In this document: positions 42,930-56,246 of the stretch, one piece after another
Layout of the letters: each line of letters starts with the position of its first letter
Position numbering within the stretch: the first letter of the stretch is position 1
Origin: Podaxis mareebaensis
Lineage: Eukaryota; Basidiomycota; Agaricomycetes; Agaricales; Agaricaceae
Direction: 5' to 3'
Length of the DNA: 64,000 nucleotides
Assembly (NCBI GenBank): GCA_018524725.1
Contig: JAEUWP010000076.1
Location: 1-64,000 of the forward strand
Notes under the pieces: model-generated
What the model was told of the DNA's origin: nothing
Seen by the model: only the letters and a program-made list of their open reading frames with translations
The model's database searches: none
Position numbers and translations under genes: made by a program

Positions 42930-44485
42930 TCATTGACGAAGTCGTAACCTGAAGGCATTTTTGGATGCCCGTGATGCTGGATCCAGATAGTCCTCATAGA
43001 ACCCAGCTATGAATTCTTCCGCCTTAAAACCGAATTGGTTATACAAGAGCTAGAAGGACAGCAGGATTCAGAGGGAGGTAAGGCGTGCTGTCATCAGACA
43101 ACCTTACCATTGCCGAATTGTTCGCCGAGACGTGCAAGGTAATGTCTCTCCTCGGATTCATTTTGATTAAATGAAAGAGCATAGTCCTGAGAAAAAGGAG
43201 CATCTGTAAATGGCGAGTCCGATATGAGCACCCTGTCAGAAACCAACCTGGCGATCTGAGCTTTATCCCAGCCGGCCTTCACGGCAAGGTATGTGATATA
43301 AGTTTCCTGTGGCGAGCTCAAGATTGCCACACCAACGACAAGTCGCTTGTAACATGCGACAACGGTGCACCGCTCAGGGGAATATTCTAAAGAATCGCTG
43401 ACTGATCGGAGAATGAGCTGCACAAATTGGAGATGGGAAGAATGACCCATTCACCATCTATCCCCGTCCAGAAGACGCGCTGCAACAAATCATGAATCTG
43501 ACCCAGGTGACATGCCTGAAGAGTACTGTATGTTATTGGTGACAAAGACTCTATTGGTTGTTGTCGCCCAGGGCTGCTCAGGTTCCGTAAATCATCCTCA
43601 TGTCAGTCCGCATCCATGATCAATAGCGAAATTTTCGTACTGTGCCAGCCTGTAATGATCCCGAATGTCTCTCATGAGACTCATCCAAGGAGTGATTGTT
43701 TCCCAATCGACGGCGATCAGGCCGGGCATTGTAGATGCCCTGGTACCTTGTAAACGTGACAAGAGTGAATTTTCAAATGGGGTTGTTTTGATATCTTCGA
43801 GTGCGCGAACAACATGCGGTTTCGGACCTATTTTGTCCGGCATCGGTTGGATTGCCTGCAAGGAATCCACCGGTGCCCCAATGACTCTCGGGGGTATATG
43901 GTTTCGGCGTCTCTCCTGAAAGTTTCCTAAAACGTTGAGGGCCTGTTTTTGATTTGCTGGTGGTGTCAGATATCTTCGCACCTGCGACAACTTCAACTTC
44001 CGAAGGAGGAGGGCGGGTGTCGTGTCGTGCGCACTCTCGCCACCGGGAACGAGCAGCGAAGATACCTCAGATCGCGTAAGTGGTCTGAGATAAGAACCCT
44101 ATCAATATTCTTTCAGACCCGCTTACAGGAGCCAAAAGAGATCTCATATCACCTCTTCATCGCATTCCGCCTCTTGCTCTTGTAATGATAATCTGGCTTG
44201 TAGGAAATCGGGAAGCAAGTTCTCCATGGTTTCATCGAAGGCAAATTCATCTTCAGCGCGAAGATTTCCACCAGGAGGATAAAGTAACGGGTCCAAGGAC
44301 AGAGTAGAAGGCTGTTTGACAAGCTCTGCGCTGATCTTTCTCCTTCTCTGGTTGGCATTCGCTTTCTGCATGGGTTTCAATAACCGCCCTGTGGACGTAT
44401 CTATTCCAGGCAACGAGCTCACCTTGAGCTTTCGCCGTTTCGGAGCTCGATAGGATATGTCTGTGTCAGATTCATAGGAAGACAT
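42930..44485 (-). CDS. KAT14-like GNAT-domain protein (420 aa)
   Basis: Join of 44153-44485, 43641-44098, 43455-43573, 43248-43401, 43108-43186 and 42930-43049, 421 codons with stop and consistent phases. The N terminus is basic (RAPKRRKLK). LRPLTRSEVSSLL and LKLSQVRRYL follow. The GNAT domain takes the last 150 residues: CTVVACYKRLVVGVAIL, ETYITYLAVKAGWDKAQIA, DITLHVSANNSAM, LLYNQFGFKAEEFIAGFYEDYL. This order matches the C-terminal domain of KAT14/CSRP2BP, a subunit of an ADA2A-containing acetyltransferase complex. The usual Q/R-x2-G-x-G/A acetyl-CoA loop reads DKAQIA, without the glycine, so catalysis is uncertain. Confidence 0.82.
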
Positions 44486-44838
44486 CACTGCAAACCCACT
44501 CCTATCGAGTGAAGGACAGCCTTTTGCACACCGACGCTGTCAATCGCACTGAACACGTAGACGCCGTAGTAGCAGGCGGGAGAACGTGGGTCGTGGGAAT
44601 GTTTCTACAAATTGATTTGGCAAAAGGCGACTCAGGCAGACACTGTGACGAGATAAGGATAAAACAACACGCAAGCAATACATTGCTATCATTACATGAG
44701 GAGGACGGGGTATAAGATAATCGTAGTAAACAGATGAAAGAAGAATAACAGCCAAATTCAATTGAGATGTTAACAAACATTGGACGCAAAAGGTGGAGGA
44801 TTTCCTCCCTCCATTGAGCAGTGATAGATATTTGGGTA

Positions 44839-46941
44839 TCAAGGATTTCGTCCGCGGACCACAAGACCTGCATCCCAAGCGCCTACAGTCCACCCGTCCT
44901 CCACAAGTGAATTCTTGATCGCGGGTTTCAGAACAGCCACCTTGTTTACAGAGTGAGAGCCTTTCCCAGTGATGATCTTGAGAGGTTGGCCTACACACGA
45001 AAAGGGACGGAGGGGGAGGCAGGATGGGCGAGTGAGGTCGACTTGGGATATATGAGGGAGACATACTCGGGGAACATTTGAACTCTTGTAGAATTTCTTT
45101 GACTATAATCACCGCCTCGAAAACAGTTGTTCCGTGAAGGTCAATTTCGTCGTACTTTCCCGTAGAGATCCTTAACATAAGTAGTGAGTAAGGTAGAAGG
45201 TCAGAATAATATATAGAAATTCCTCAAACCTCTTGGATTGGACCATAATACGTGCATTCTCCAGCGCCTCCTGCTTTGCCATTTCCTGAAACTCTCGTGC
45301 CTCACATACCCAATCAACGATAAAGCATTAACTACACAGACCGCCACCAACCTTTTCCGCGTAGTAAAAAGCAATCTCTCCTCCATGCGATTTCTTGTCA
45401 CCTCGCCGCCACATCTTGGCGGCCTGCTTTAAGTACTCTTCTTGCTTGCGTCGATGCTCTTTGATCCTGTTTTGCGAATTAGATAATTCGCCAACATCGC
45501 CCTTGCCGACCTTGCCGTAACCATTCCCACTACCCTTGGGTTTGTAACCATTTGCACGTGCATAAGCCGGTATACTTTGGGCCAAAGGATGAGGCTCAAT
45601 ATCAGGAATCTTGCGCATGGGGACCGACTGCCATCGATCTGTATCAGGAATACTACCACCCTTGGATGTGCTCATTATTGGCGAGACCGGGGATGGTGGC
45701 TTAAGTGGCATCTTGGGCGTAGAAGGGGAGATAAGTGGGAGTGATTTCCGTTTGCTGGATGTGTCTGTTATGACAATTGGTGAGGGTGGTGACCTCTGCG
45801 GAGAGAGGTGGTAGATGCCTAACTCCCATCTGCCAGAGGAAGCGTCGGAGTTGAGTTCGCGGAGGAACTTGACCATATCGAGGACATCTTCGCCGCGTCC
45901 ATTCGTCGCTCGGATGCACAGTTCGGTCTCATATATGAGACATGAACGTTGCTCCGAGTCAAGAGGTTCGTATTCTGGGAAAAGAATGTCAAGTAGACTG
46001 AAAAGCATCCCAAGATCGATGTTGGAGTCGCGAAGATTTTCAACCTCGCATAAGGATTCAAGAGCAGCGCAGAGCGCTTGATACGGCGTCGCGTATTCAG
46101 GGGAGTGCAGAAAAGAAAGGAAGAATGAAGGGGGATGAGGAGGAAGATACGTTGCAATGTGGGTTGCAATAGATGAAACCTGAGTCCAGAGATCGGGCAG
46201 GGGGAGCTTAGTTGTGGAAGCTGACTTCTTGTGCTGCGGCTGCCGGTGGTTTTGTTGTCTAACGTCGATGAGGGTGATCTTGGTTGCACGACTACGCTTT
46301 CGTTTGCTTGAGGGCGCAGGGTTATGTGTTTTTCTGGTTCGAGGGGTGACGACCTCCCATTCGATATCTTCCTCCTTGAAAGCACTATCATGATCGTCTA
46401 GAGCACTCAATCCGCGCTCCTCCAACTCTCGTATAGACTCTGCAGACAGGACGCTCCCAACGATGTCCCACATGTCTGTCTCCCTCCCATCTTTTTCCGC
46501 CTCTCTCAATGCTTTCTTCAAAGTGTTTATGGGGGCATCTGGAAGTGCAGCCTGGAGGAAGCCCAACGGAGAGCTGAAAGAGTGGTCGGACGATCCGGAC
46601 GATGTCCGAGAGCTGCCTCCAGTCGTTCCACTGAAACCGAAATCTTGCGAGCTAGTGGTATCTTCGGTGGGAGAAGTCAAGTTGAGGTCTGAAAACTCAG
46701 AGAGCTGGGCCGTATCTGCGTGGGTAGCCAGTTCTTGGAGGGTGTGGCGGAGCTCGTTAACTTGCGAAGCTGAGGGGTTCAAAGGCTTTCCATCGCTGTC
46801 AGATTCAACTTCAGCCAGCAGGGCTGCTAAGAGGGTTGAATCTAACGGTGGGCAGAACTCTTTCTGTAGGCAGGATCATTTATGGAAAACAAAGTCGGAT
46901 TGGCAAAGCTGTACCTCGAGCGTTTGAAAAAGCGTGGACAT
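44839..46941 (-). CDS. CUE/DUF1771/Smr-domain protein (621 aa)
   Basis: Join of 46915-46941, 45352-46863, 45230-45300, 45067-45170 and 44839-44990. The first exon has nine codons (MSTLFQTLE). Residues about 110-155 look like a CUE ubiquitin-binding helix bundle (LGFLQAALPDAPINTLKKAL). Residues about 470-540 are DUF1771 (RIKEHRRKQEEYLKQAAKMW). The C terminus is an Smr domain with EIDLHGTTVFEAV and ITGKGSHS. Smr domains of eukaryotes act as endonucleases or RNA-binding modules, and CUE-Smr proteins are linked to no-go mRNA decay (Cue2 type). The role here is inferred from architecture. The middle is disordered and basic. It is divergent from the DUF2015 gene, 312 bp apart. Confidence 0.9.
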
Positions 46942-47253
46942 GGTTACTCCAACGACACAAACGTATATAGTCCGGGAGTAGTGGCAACAAATCGAGTCTT
47001 TCGACGTATAGAGCTAGGGCAGAGTAGAGGTCGAAAGTATAACAGGATGATAGGAATTCCAGGCTGACCAGGACAAACGAGGCGCTGCACGGCTTGCCAA
47101 TTAATCAAACCACGTGATCCTGGACACGTGTTTGTAACCTGAGAGCAGAGCGGATGTACGTTGTATATGCCTTACACCAACCTCAGCAGTCCTACTCTGA
47201 CCTCCACACCTTTAGCATTCACAGCTGCTTAAAGCAGTTATTGTATTCTAGAT

Positions 47254-47803
47254 ATGTTGTTCTACGCATCTGTATCGGCCTTTGTTCTCTTGTTTGCGCT
47301 TGGTAGGTCCACTTTCTCAGGGGTGAGCGGTTATTTAACAGCATTTGCTCATGGTTGCAACCTCAGTGTCGTATCGCTACCGCGAGATGATCCTCCCGCA
47401 CGTTCCGGAACGTGTTAGGTCTCTCTTCCCCAGGCTGCGCCATTATACCCCTCTTTCTACCTTCTCGGAACAAATCAACGCCGGGTTGAACTCGTCTGCT
47501 TTCGACATTGAGGCCAACATTCGGAACGGTGACTCTAGGGCTGGTTTAGACGAGCAGGGCACGCAAGAAGTCCTTGAAATTATGCGCAGGGAGCGCGTGA
47601 AGTGAGTCCCTCAACTTCACGACCCCCATACAAACTGACAACTCCTCTAGCTTTGATCAGGCAAGGCTGGTTCGCCACAACCGTATTCTCGCAATGAACG
47701 GTATCGATCCCTCTGGTTTGTTTTATCGTCCTTGAGGCTCTTCAACTACTGATGCGCCAACTCAGGGATGCCTCTGGACTCGAAAGCAGTCACAAGGCTG
47801 TGA
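47254..47803 (+). CDS. DUF2015 small membrane-anchored protein (128 aa)
   Basis: Join of 47254-47302, 47367-47601, 47651-47715 and 47766-47803, 129 codons with stop. An N-terminal hydrophobic helix (FYASVSAFVLLFALV) should anchor it in a membrane. The family core is FDIEANIRNGDSRAGLDEQG, then EVLEIMRRERVNFDQARLVR and NGIDPSGMPLD. This arrangement and length fit the fungal DUF2015 family, whose function is not known to me. Confidence 0.88.
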
Positions 47804-50800
47804 TCCCGGTTTCCTGGGCAAGAGATGCGATTCTCCTTTCCCTCAACACACCGACGCCATTCCTTCTTCACCCTTATGTCACTCCTTCGTTCTAATTATT
47901 TCTCAATCTGACCTTTGTGCATTTTTTGTTTTCCTGACGCTGGATTCATTGTATAGTATTGGTGGAAGATTCGAATCGATCATCCTAACTGGGACAGCAT
48001 TCTATGCCTGTTTCCTTGAACGCTCACCCGGCCTGCAAAGACCGACCCAGGGAAATGGCCTGGAATTATGTCCGTGTGATCGCCTACATCGTCTAAGCTT
48101 CCCTTTCCGCGCAATTCATAATCATGGCTGGGCGTATCTCAACTCCAACATGGGGCATCAATCTCTCATTCCCTCGGTTGTCATAGTGCAATGTCAAGAT
48201 ATTTTAGGACAAGGCTATGGGACAGCGACGCTGTCACGACAATACTTCCGAGATATGTATGAATATGTCCTAATTTTATGCTCTCAAGGAATCGTCGCCA
48301 CGGAATATGCTTCGTGGGTTAACCCATTCCTTCATAGCTGATAAGCACCACTCACTACGATTCCGGAGGCGGGGGTGAGCTGCTCGAATTTGCGCACCAA
48401 ATCTCGAACTTCGCGTCTCTATCAGACCTGCCATAATCTCATTCATTCATCCGATGTCGGAAGAAACCTAACTGCACATTAGGTTTACCTACCCGGGCCC
48501 AAGGCCTCTTTGGCACAAAGAAGGGCTCTCTAACGAAATGTCGCCTAGGTGTAAGAGAAGACCCAACAAACCCAAGAATTCCGGAACCTCCCTATCTGGT
48601 AGTACACCAAGAACCTGCATATGTTTACTACCCTGCACATCGTCCAAAGCATCGTGATGAGCCTGCGCAGTGCGTTGGACAGTATATGTCCTACAACATA
48701 CGGAGAAAGGTCTTCTCGACGATCGACCAATGACTAGTAAGGTTAGTCGTTCGAAGCCCGTTCGATCACCGATTTCGGCTCGGCGCGACCGGCAGCGGTG
48801 CTTGATCGGTTAGCCTGCCCAAGATGGGACGTCGTCAATCGTCACCCTCCGGGGTGACAGTTATTGAGCAGAAAACTAGTGCCAATTGCCTATCAGCGTC
48901 CATATATAACGTGCAAGATCTGGAGGGGAAACACCGCCCAAAAGTATGTAGAGATTTCACAACTTAATTTACTCAAGGGTCACCTCGTGTTTCAGGGTCA
49001 TCTGTCTGGATATTTGCAATCGCGGAGATCACACCAAAGGCATGGCGCGCAGAGCGCTCATCTCACTTGAGTGACTGGACTGGGCTCACCTACACTCTTC
49101 CCCATCTCAGGCGCCCACATAGACCGCAGTGCCGCAGTATTAGACTGGCGGGTACGTATGGTAACTAGGAGTGCGAATCGTCCTGTTATCCTCCCCAATC
49201 TGATTCCAAGCCTGTGTTTCTGTTGGACTTGATTTAGGCAACGAAACGACCGCATACGATCGGAATGAGTGTGACAACGATTCTGCCACGCCCAGAATGA
49301 TGTTTGCCACCGGAAATAAGTATCTCAAACCATGAGAGGCGAAACTTCAAATGGGGCTGAAGTTTCCCCTCCGCCTCAATGTTTTAGAGTCCGTTTTGCA
49401 AACGTGTTGCAGCAGCATATTTGTGGTTATCGGAAAGGCATCTGACTTCCTTCGGATTTGGTTCCGACGGAAGACTTCAGTTCTGATGCTGCTCTTCTTT
49501 CGTTATCTTGGAAAGGTGTATCTTATCACCCAAACATTCAGCACTCACAAAGCTTTTTACAGGCTGAATGCAGAATTTTATCGTATGCTACGTTGTGAGA
49601 AGTATCCCATAGCCTATTCTGCGTTTACTCAATCGACCCGACCCGAACCAAAGTAGCCATAAACGTGCATTGCTACTTGCGGGAGCTGGTGAGGATCCTA
49701 AGCACCAGTCAACATGGTTTGAATTTTCGGAAATGAGTTTGGTTGCATCCGTTGCCTCGTACCCTATTCATCCTTTCAATTCCCTCAAACGCTGATGCTG
49801 GGTGGGAGAAATGCAGATCTGTCTCATGTGAGAGGCCTCGTCGTTAGCTCGGTAGTATGATTCCATTTGGACTGTCGTTGGTCTGGGGTATGTTCAGGCA
49901 TCAGCCAATAACCATCCGCCCCCATTCGCTAGCTGGAGATTCGAAATCTCTGATGCGAGTGGCCTTGCATTCGCCATGAGGGTCTCTCCACCTCCATTGC
50001 CGTCTGATCAAGAAGCCTGCCAAATTACAAATTCGACGATTATGGAAACTCAGATTGAGGAGAAACGATGAGTCGGGGAATTTCATTCGACCATGAGAGA
50101 TCGATTTACAACTAGTTCATGGGATACAGCAAATAGAGAAGATTTAGGATGAAAACCATGTAGATCAACCATGAAGGCAGCTGATGTTCTCGATGGAAAC
50201 TGTATTTGCTAACAAAACCGTTATCCCTTTTCATTTCTTTCTGTGGTAGCAAATGCATCATGTGTGGCTTGCAAAATTCCATCCTCATGATGGAGGCGAC
50301 TGCTTTGGGCTAAGATTCTAAGACGCGAGCCGAAGGACTCCATACTATAGCGAGGGTGGTGGCAGGATCAAGTTGATGTACGATGCACAGCCAGGGTAAC
50401 AGAAATCGCGACTGATCGTTCAAAGGAGGTAACCTGGGGGACGCAATTGACATCGATCGACTGGGCGCTGAGTTTTGCCCGAATCTGTTTGTGGGTATAC
50501 CATACCGAGACTGATCATCGTGCCGTGACTGGCCCTGCCTGAGTCTTGCAACTACGTTGAGGCAGCTCTGGAAATATGTAAGGGATACACCAGTGTGGCT
50601 GAGCGTGTGGTGATAAAGTTCGCTTCGATATCGAATGATTACAACCAATGATTCGACAAATGACTTAAATTCGGAGCATGCGTGCTTCAGAGAGGCAACT
50701 CCATCCCCATCTAGGTTGATGTCGACGATAGTCGAACTTGCATGTGGCGGTGTAGCAGGGGCTGTTGGCAAGCAGGGTCAAACAGAAGCACTGACGTTGT

Positions 50801-50921
50801 GGTTACCAAATGAAACGGTATCCACGGTTGACAATCCACTCGACATCATTGCACGAAAAAACCATCACAACGACAACCACGTCGACCTCAGCAACACTCC
50901 CTTTTCTTTCTGCCAGTTAGG
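47804..50921. other. 3.1-kb gene-poor stretch
   Basis: No recognisable gene. Open frames at 47949-48341 (plus) and 50310-50771 (minus, without an ATG at its beginning) have no family features. A GC-rich imperfect inverted repeat lies near 48,760-48,815 (GATCACCG ... CGGTGCTTGATC). No transposon ends were seen. Confidence 0.5.
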
Positions 50922-53681
50922 ATGGTAGTCACCCGCAAAAAGCCTTCGGCGCCGGCTCCGCCAACCTCTCGTACAAACTCAACACAAGCTTTGCCTCGCG
51001 CTGTCAACGCTAAACCGACGCATTCAAACCTCTCCACAACTTCAGACACCCAGTCAGATTCGACACAACCTCCCGGCAGAGACGTACGCTCTTTGCTCTT
51101 ATCTTGCTCTGCCGCAGACAACATTGATTCTCTATGTAGGCGCCAAATGGTATTCCCAAATCGAAAACCAAATCCAACAAGTCGAGAGCAGAGGTTCCAC
51201 TCACACGAGGGAGACGGTCACTATTAGACCGCTTATTCTTCCTTTTCCTGGCTACATTCGCGGCGTATGCCCTCTACACCTGCCCCTCCGATACTAATCA
51301 TGAATCCCCAGTCTGCCGCTCCCTTGCAACATATCGCACACACGTTCTTGAACCCTACGTCATCCCGCCCATTCGTGCCGCAATCACTCACCCTGCCGTC
51401 ATCCAACCCTACGAGAAATATGCGAAACCTGTTTATCAAAATTACATTAAACCCGTGACACCCTATGCTGCTGCCGCCCAAAGACGAATAGCCCCTTACG
51501 TCGGCGCCACGACGCGCTTCTCCAAACGTACATCATTGCGCGTATTGAACGGCGTTATCAAGCCTTACTGGACACGCGCAGTAGTCCCAAGATACACCCT
51601 CTACATTGAACCCCACGTTAACAAGTATACTTCACCGATTATCAAACGAGTCAAGTACTATAACCGCCAAGCGGAGCCCTACATACGGGCCCTTGCTCAT
51701 CACACATCCGTCTACGTCCGCAGGACCCAGAAGTATTCCCTTGTTGTTTACAATCGGGTCAGGCCTCACGCTCTTCGTGTGTATGCTGCTGCGAAGCCCC
51801 ATGTGTTGCGTGTCTACGCTCAAGTCAGGCCCCATTTGTGTCGCGCCTTTGATGTCGCGCAATCTAAAGGCAAATACCTAGTCTCTGAAGTCGTGGCGCT
51901 GTCGCAAATTGCTCTGGGGCGTGTCGGAGACTTGCGAAGGCAATTTGTCGACCCCCATGTGCTCAGGATTTGGGAAAAAGCAGTGGAGAAGTCAGGACCC
52001 TCTTCCGATGAAAAGCCTACGGCTACATCTGCCACAACATCTATCCCTCAAGATGCTCCATCCCTTGATGATATTCCCGATGTGGATGTAGATTCTAAGG
52101 GTGCTACCGTCGACACGGCCATCACAGCTTCGACCACTATTGAACCAATCCCTTCATCTTCTGTCACTCCCGATGTCATCGTCGACTCAACGGAAGAGCC
52201 CGAAACCCCGGATGTACCCACCAACCCAACTCCCGCTCCAACACCTGAAGAGACCCTTGAGAAGGCTGCTAGTGTTGCAGAAGAAAGTGCTGCGCATGCG
52301 AGCGGTGTCATTGGGGAGATGGAGAGGGAGATAAAATTGGCCGAGGGTGAGCAAGTCCCTCTTACGCCCACACCTACTCCCGCGGAAACCTCTGAAACCT
52401 CCACTATCACCGAATCCTTCGTGCCCGAGGAATTGCCCTCTCAAACTCCTGTTGTCCAACAAATTGTTGCGGAAGCTGCCGCTACCGCGCCGGAAGGAGA
52501 AGACTTGGATGAATTCTTGCGAGAGATTGGTCTGGATGAGGAAGAGAAAACTCCCGAACCAGAGCCAGAGGTCGTTCTTCCAGTTCAAGAGGAAGAGGAT
52601 GAAGAGGCTAGAAAGGCCGCTACCGCCGCGAAACGCGCAGATATTGTTGGTCGACACGTGCGCTGGCAATCGGAGTTGGACACGCTTGTGAAGGATCTCG
52701 AGGGCCGTGTGAAGAAGGAGATTGAAGCTATCCGAAAGGAGGCCATTGCCCACATTGGTCGGCTTCCCTCGGATAAGGACAGTTCCACTGCTGATGGCAA
52801 AGGTAAAGAAGTCATTGACAAGGTGCAAAGCGATGGCGAAAAGCTTCTGAAGGGTCTGGAGGCTTATGTCAAGAACCTCAAGAGCCGCTCAACCGCCAAG
52901 GAAGAGCTGGAGAAAGAGCTGGAGAAAGAGCTGGAGAAGTGGGATAAGGTTGTTGATAAAGTTGAGGGCAAGTTCAAGGATGTTATTCGGAACATCCAGG
53001 AGGAGGTACATGACTGGTATGTTGGCATTAGGGAGAAGGAAACTGGTGCTGTGAGCATTCTATGTTCTACGGTTTACTCTGCTCTATTGACGACCCATAT
53101 TCCAGGTTCTAGCCGCCGCTCGTGAAGTCAAGTCGGTGGCAGACCGAGCGCAGGCAGATCTTGGCCTTGATTATGCTTGGCTGGACGACGTCACCTACAA
53201 TGATTGGCAGAAATATCATGATCTCATGAGGAGTAAGCATCTCCCTTCGACGGCTTTCCACTGTGTTTCGTTCTGACTCTCTTTAGCCTATGAACGCTTC
53301 GACCAAACCGCTCGCTCCTTGCAGAATGGCACTCACGCAAATGCTCCCCAAGACGAATTGATCCCCGTTCTCAACAACTTGGACCGCGAGGTGCAAGATA
53401 TGATCGCAGGATTCGCGGTGAAGATGAATTCTGTGGTTAGAGAAGGCGACCGATGGTTGAATGGTCCTCATGCATCTACGCCTGAACCCGAGCCTGAGAC
53501 CGATGAAATTGAGGATGAAGACTGCGAAGAGGGTGAGGAGCCGCAGGTGTCCATTCTGCCCATCTCCCCTGGTCCAGCCGTGGAAAAGGTTGATCCAGCG
53601 AATGTCGTCCTCGGAAAGAGCGCGGAACAGGTTGAAAAGATGGCCGCCCAAGCGGTTGTTGATGGAAGGATCGAACTGTAA
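50922..53681 (+). CDS. membrane-anchored protein with 11-residue repeats (864 aa)
   Basis: Join of 50922-51083, 51140-53050, 53106-53232 and 53287-53681, 865 codons with stop and consistent phases. A basic Pro/Ser-rich N terminus is followed by one hydrophobic helix (about residues 85-103: LFFLFLATFAAYALYTCP). Then comes a long Tyr/Pro/Arg segment (residues about 120-255) that can be written as 11-residue repeats. The clearest are RVYAA-type units at 51758-51856. An acidic Pro/Thr/Glu-rich linker and a charged coiled coil (EELEKELEKELEKWDKVVDK) end the protein. It resembles a fungal family that databases often label 'transcription factor hoxa13' without good reason; this is from memory. Lipid or membrane-surface binding is inferred. 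Confidence 0.8.
51758..51856 (+). repeat. three 33-bp units encoding 11-residue repeats
   Basis: VRPHALRVYAA, AKPHVLRVYAQ and VRPHLCRAFDV are encoded in direct succession with clear DNA similarity (GTCAGGCC.CA, GCGAAGCCCCA, GTCAGGCCCCA). Less similar units of the same length precede them from about 51,560. Confidence 0.8.
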
Positions 53682-53942
53682 TATCAGGCTTCTCGATCTC
53701 GTTTACTTTTGCACTTGATATTGATGTGTAAAGCTTCGTTCCCTCGCAAACCTTTTTTTCTTAGCTCCTTCACTCGTTTATATATGCTGAATGATTTACA
53801 TGCTAGGAACATCTTATTCGTTGTGCATACATACACCTGTTTCTCTTTTTTTCCCTAATACGTATACCTGCCCAGATTGACGGCTTGCTCTTTGACGTCT
53901 GACGTCATTGATAACCTGAGGCCTGATCCAAACTCGCAGGGG

Positions 53943-56246
53943 ATGGGTACAAGTCCTCCCGCAACTATGTCGTCCAACCACCGGACTTATGGTCGAAAGT
54001 CCAGGATTCCATATGGCAAAACGCGACAGCGCATTCTGGATGGCTTCTTGGACACAAAATTCCCTTCGCCTGACCGGATTTCGGACCCTGAGCGTAACAT
54101 TAAACGCTCGGAGCTGACTCGGCGGTTACTCAAGAACTCTGGGCGTTCTCTAACACAGGTCACGGAGACTATAACAATGCTTGCATCGTCTTCTAGCTTG
54201 GCTTTCATGGAGTCAGGGGTCCGCGAGATCAGTGGCTCGAACACTACGTTTCCCTCTCAGACAGCAAGATCCGGAGTCTTCAGGCCAGGCACTTCGAAAC
54301 CGATACCAGATCCTCCTGGAGACCAACCCCCTCCGGACCTTCCTGATGTTCTGGACACCGCAGCCATCACTTCTGGTCGAGACTTAGTTAAACAAGGCAG
54401 TAAATCCGCGCAGGTTCGTACAAGTTCTCGTGCCCTTAAGGAAAATGTGCTCCCAAAGGCAAGCCCCTAGCGGACGTTCGTGTCGACCTGTCTGACCATC
54501 ATATCTGTCTCCAGGCTTCAAAAAAATGGTATCTATCAGGATTCGAGGCGCATACATCTACCTTGGGACCTGAAAAACCGCATCGCCCCGTACTTGCTAG
54601 TCCTTTCACCTCCCGCCCTTCCTCCCCGTCGATTGCCTCATCCAGCCATTCAATTGGACTGCAGAACGAGGTAAAGCCAGAGAGGTCCCTGCGACAGGTC
54701 CCTCGCGTAACGCTTGTACAAAATCTTTCCGATAGACGTTTGGACTCGAACGCTGCTCGGGCTCTCCAGGGGACAACCTTGAACACCAATACATCTCCTT
54801 TTGTTAATGCGCATAGTTATCACTGGGCTGATTCGACAACTGAAAACGCTGCTACTACATCACTCGCGAGCCATCGGGACCATCAACACCGACTGCCTGT
54901 ATCGACAACGCGACGTTCTCTGGCTTTCTTTGAGTTCCCTCCGCCCATTCCTTCACTCCTCCACAAGGACCACGCCCTAGACACTGGCAGTAGTCTTGAC
55001 AATCCACTCATGATGCACCTAAACTCCTACCTTGACCTCTCTGGTGATTCGGAGACCTATTTTGTGTCAACAGTGGGAGGAACCGTGGACTTTAACCGTT
55101 TACCATCTCAGATGAGTATGTATGCCGTTGACATCGATCGTGATCATGGAGGGGCAGATATCTTCACACACATACGGGGAAGGTCGACTCCTCAACCCAT
55201 TCGTGGGCCCGTATATCCCCCCGTTTCTCCGCTTATTACGTCTGGCAGCAACAATGATGACACAAAGACGAAGGGGAACACGGACCACGACTGGACCACG
55301 AGGACAAAATTGTATTCTCCTTGGATCAGTGATAGTATCATCTCGCCCCCCAGCTATCACGAGCGCCAGAGGAAGAAATATGAGCCGGGATATAAGGCCA
55401 TGGATAATTTGGAAGATATGGAGCTAAGTACGTCCCGTGTTCATTTCGCTAGCTTAACTGCCTGATATCATCCGTATAGCTCGTCCCCTATCTCCGGTAG
55501 TCATTGTAGCTAGGGATCTCGCTTTCTTACATGGTATCGTGGACATAGCCACCGATCCCACGAGAACCAAGGAGGGACAGTCAAAACCCAAAACGCCGAA
55601 ATTACAAACGAGATCCAGTGTCACAAGAGCAAATACTAACGATACCGAAGCCACCCAAAACGCCGATGGCGATGAGAGAGAGGAGAAAATGAAGACTGGG
55701 TTTAATAAGACTGGCTCGCCTCGGGATCGTAGGACCCCGGTCACTAGGAGAACGTGGAGTGGCACAGCTAACAGTCGTATCACTGGAAAGAGAAATCGCA
55801 GCGAACCCGTTATTCAAGGTAGTGAACGTCCCACGCGAACAAAGAATAGGACTACAGCTCAAATGAATCGGGTGGAGCTGCCTGAACCTGAACCGACTGA
55901 GGACTTGAGGCAACCATCCAGCATCAGCGAGAGCAGGCAACGGACAAGCGAGTTTCTGCGGGATGAAACCTGCTCCTGCTGTTCCTCAGACGACGAATTA
56001 ATGCTTCGCTCCCATTCCCACTATGACTTGGATGCGCGGAGGCCGGAGTGGAAGATCGTTGATCCACCTTCTCCGGTGGTAAGAGGGTTGAGAAGGGCAA
56101 AGCGACGGAAGGCATTGGGTGTAAGAGGAAAAATTAAAGGTAAAAATAGGCAGGGAGGTTCAACTCACAATCAGGAGCGTAGGACAAGGAGCAATGTTGA
56201 CGACGACGAACTTGATTTGCTCGGGACGTTTGTGCTGGGGAAATGA
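53943..56246 (+). CDS. large disordered protein of unknown function (727 aa)
   Basis: Proposed join: 53943-54446, 54515-55427 and 55480-56246, 728 codons with stop. A second ATG at 53967 would shorten it by 8 residues. No domain was recognised. The N terminus is basic (GRKSRIPYGKTRQRILDGF). The middle has SLAFFEFPPPIPSLL and WADSTTENAATT. The C-terminal third is rich in Arg/Lys with clusters such as RGLRRAKRRK and KIKGKNRQGG and a CSCCSSDDE motif, and it ends in an acidic DDDELDLLGTF. Basic clusters suggest a nuclear protein. The first intron donor (GTGCTC) is weak, so that junction is uncertain; the second (GTACGT) is good. Confidence 0.65.

Noticed and set aside
48755..48815. Structured RNA gene suggested by inverted repeats GATCACCG / CGGTGCTTGATC
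   Set aside because: Pairing is short and imperfect, and no promoter or family signature was seen.
50310..50771. Minus-strand 153-codon open frame
   Set aside because: No ATG at the beginning, no domain and no acceptable upstream exon; kept only as a note to the gene-poor stretch.
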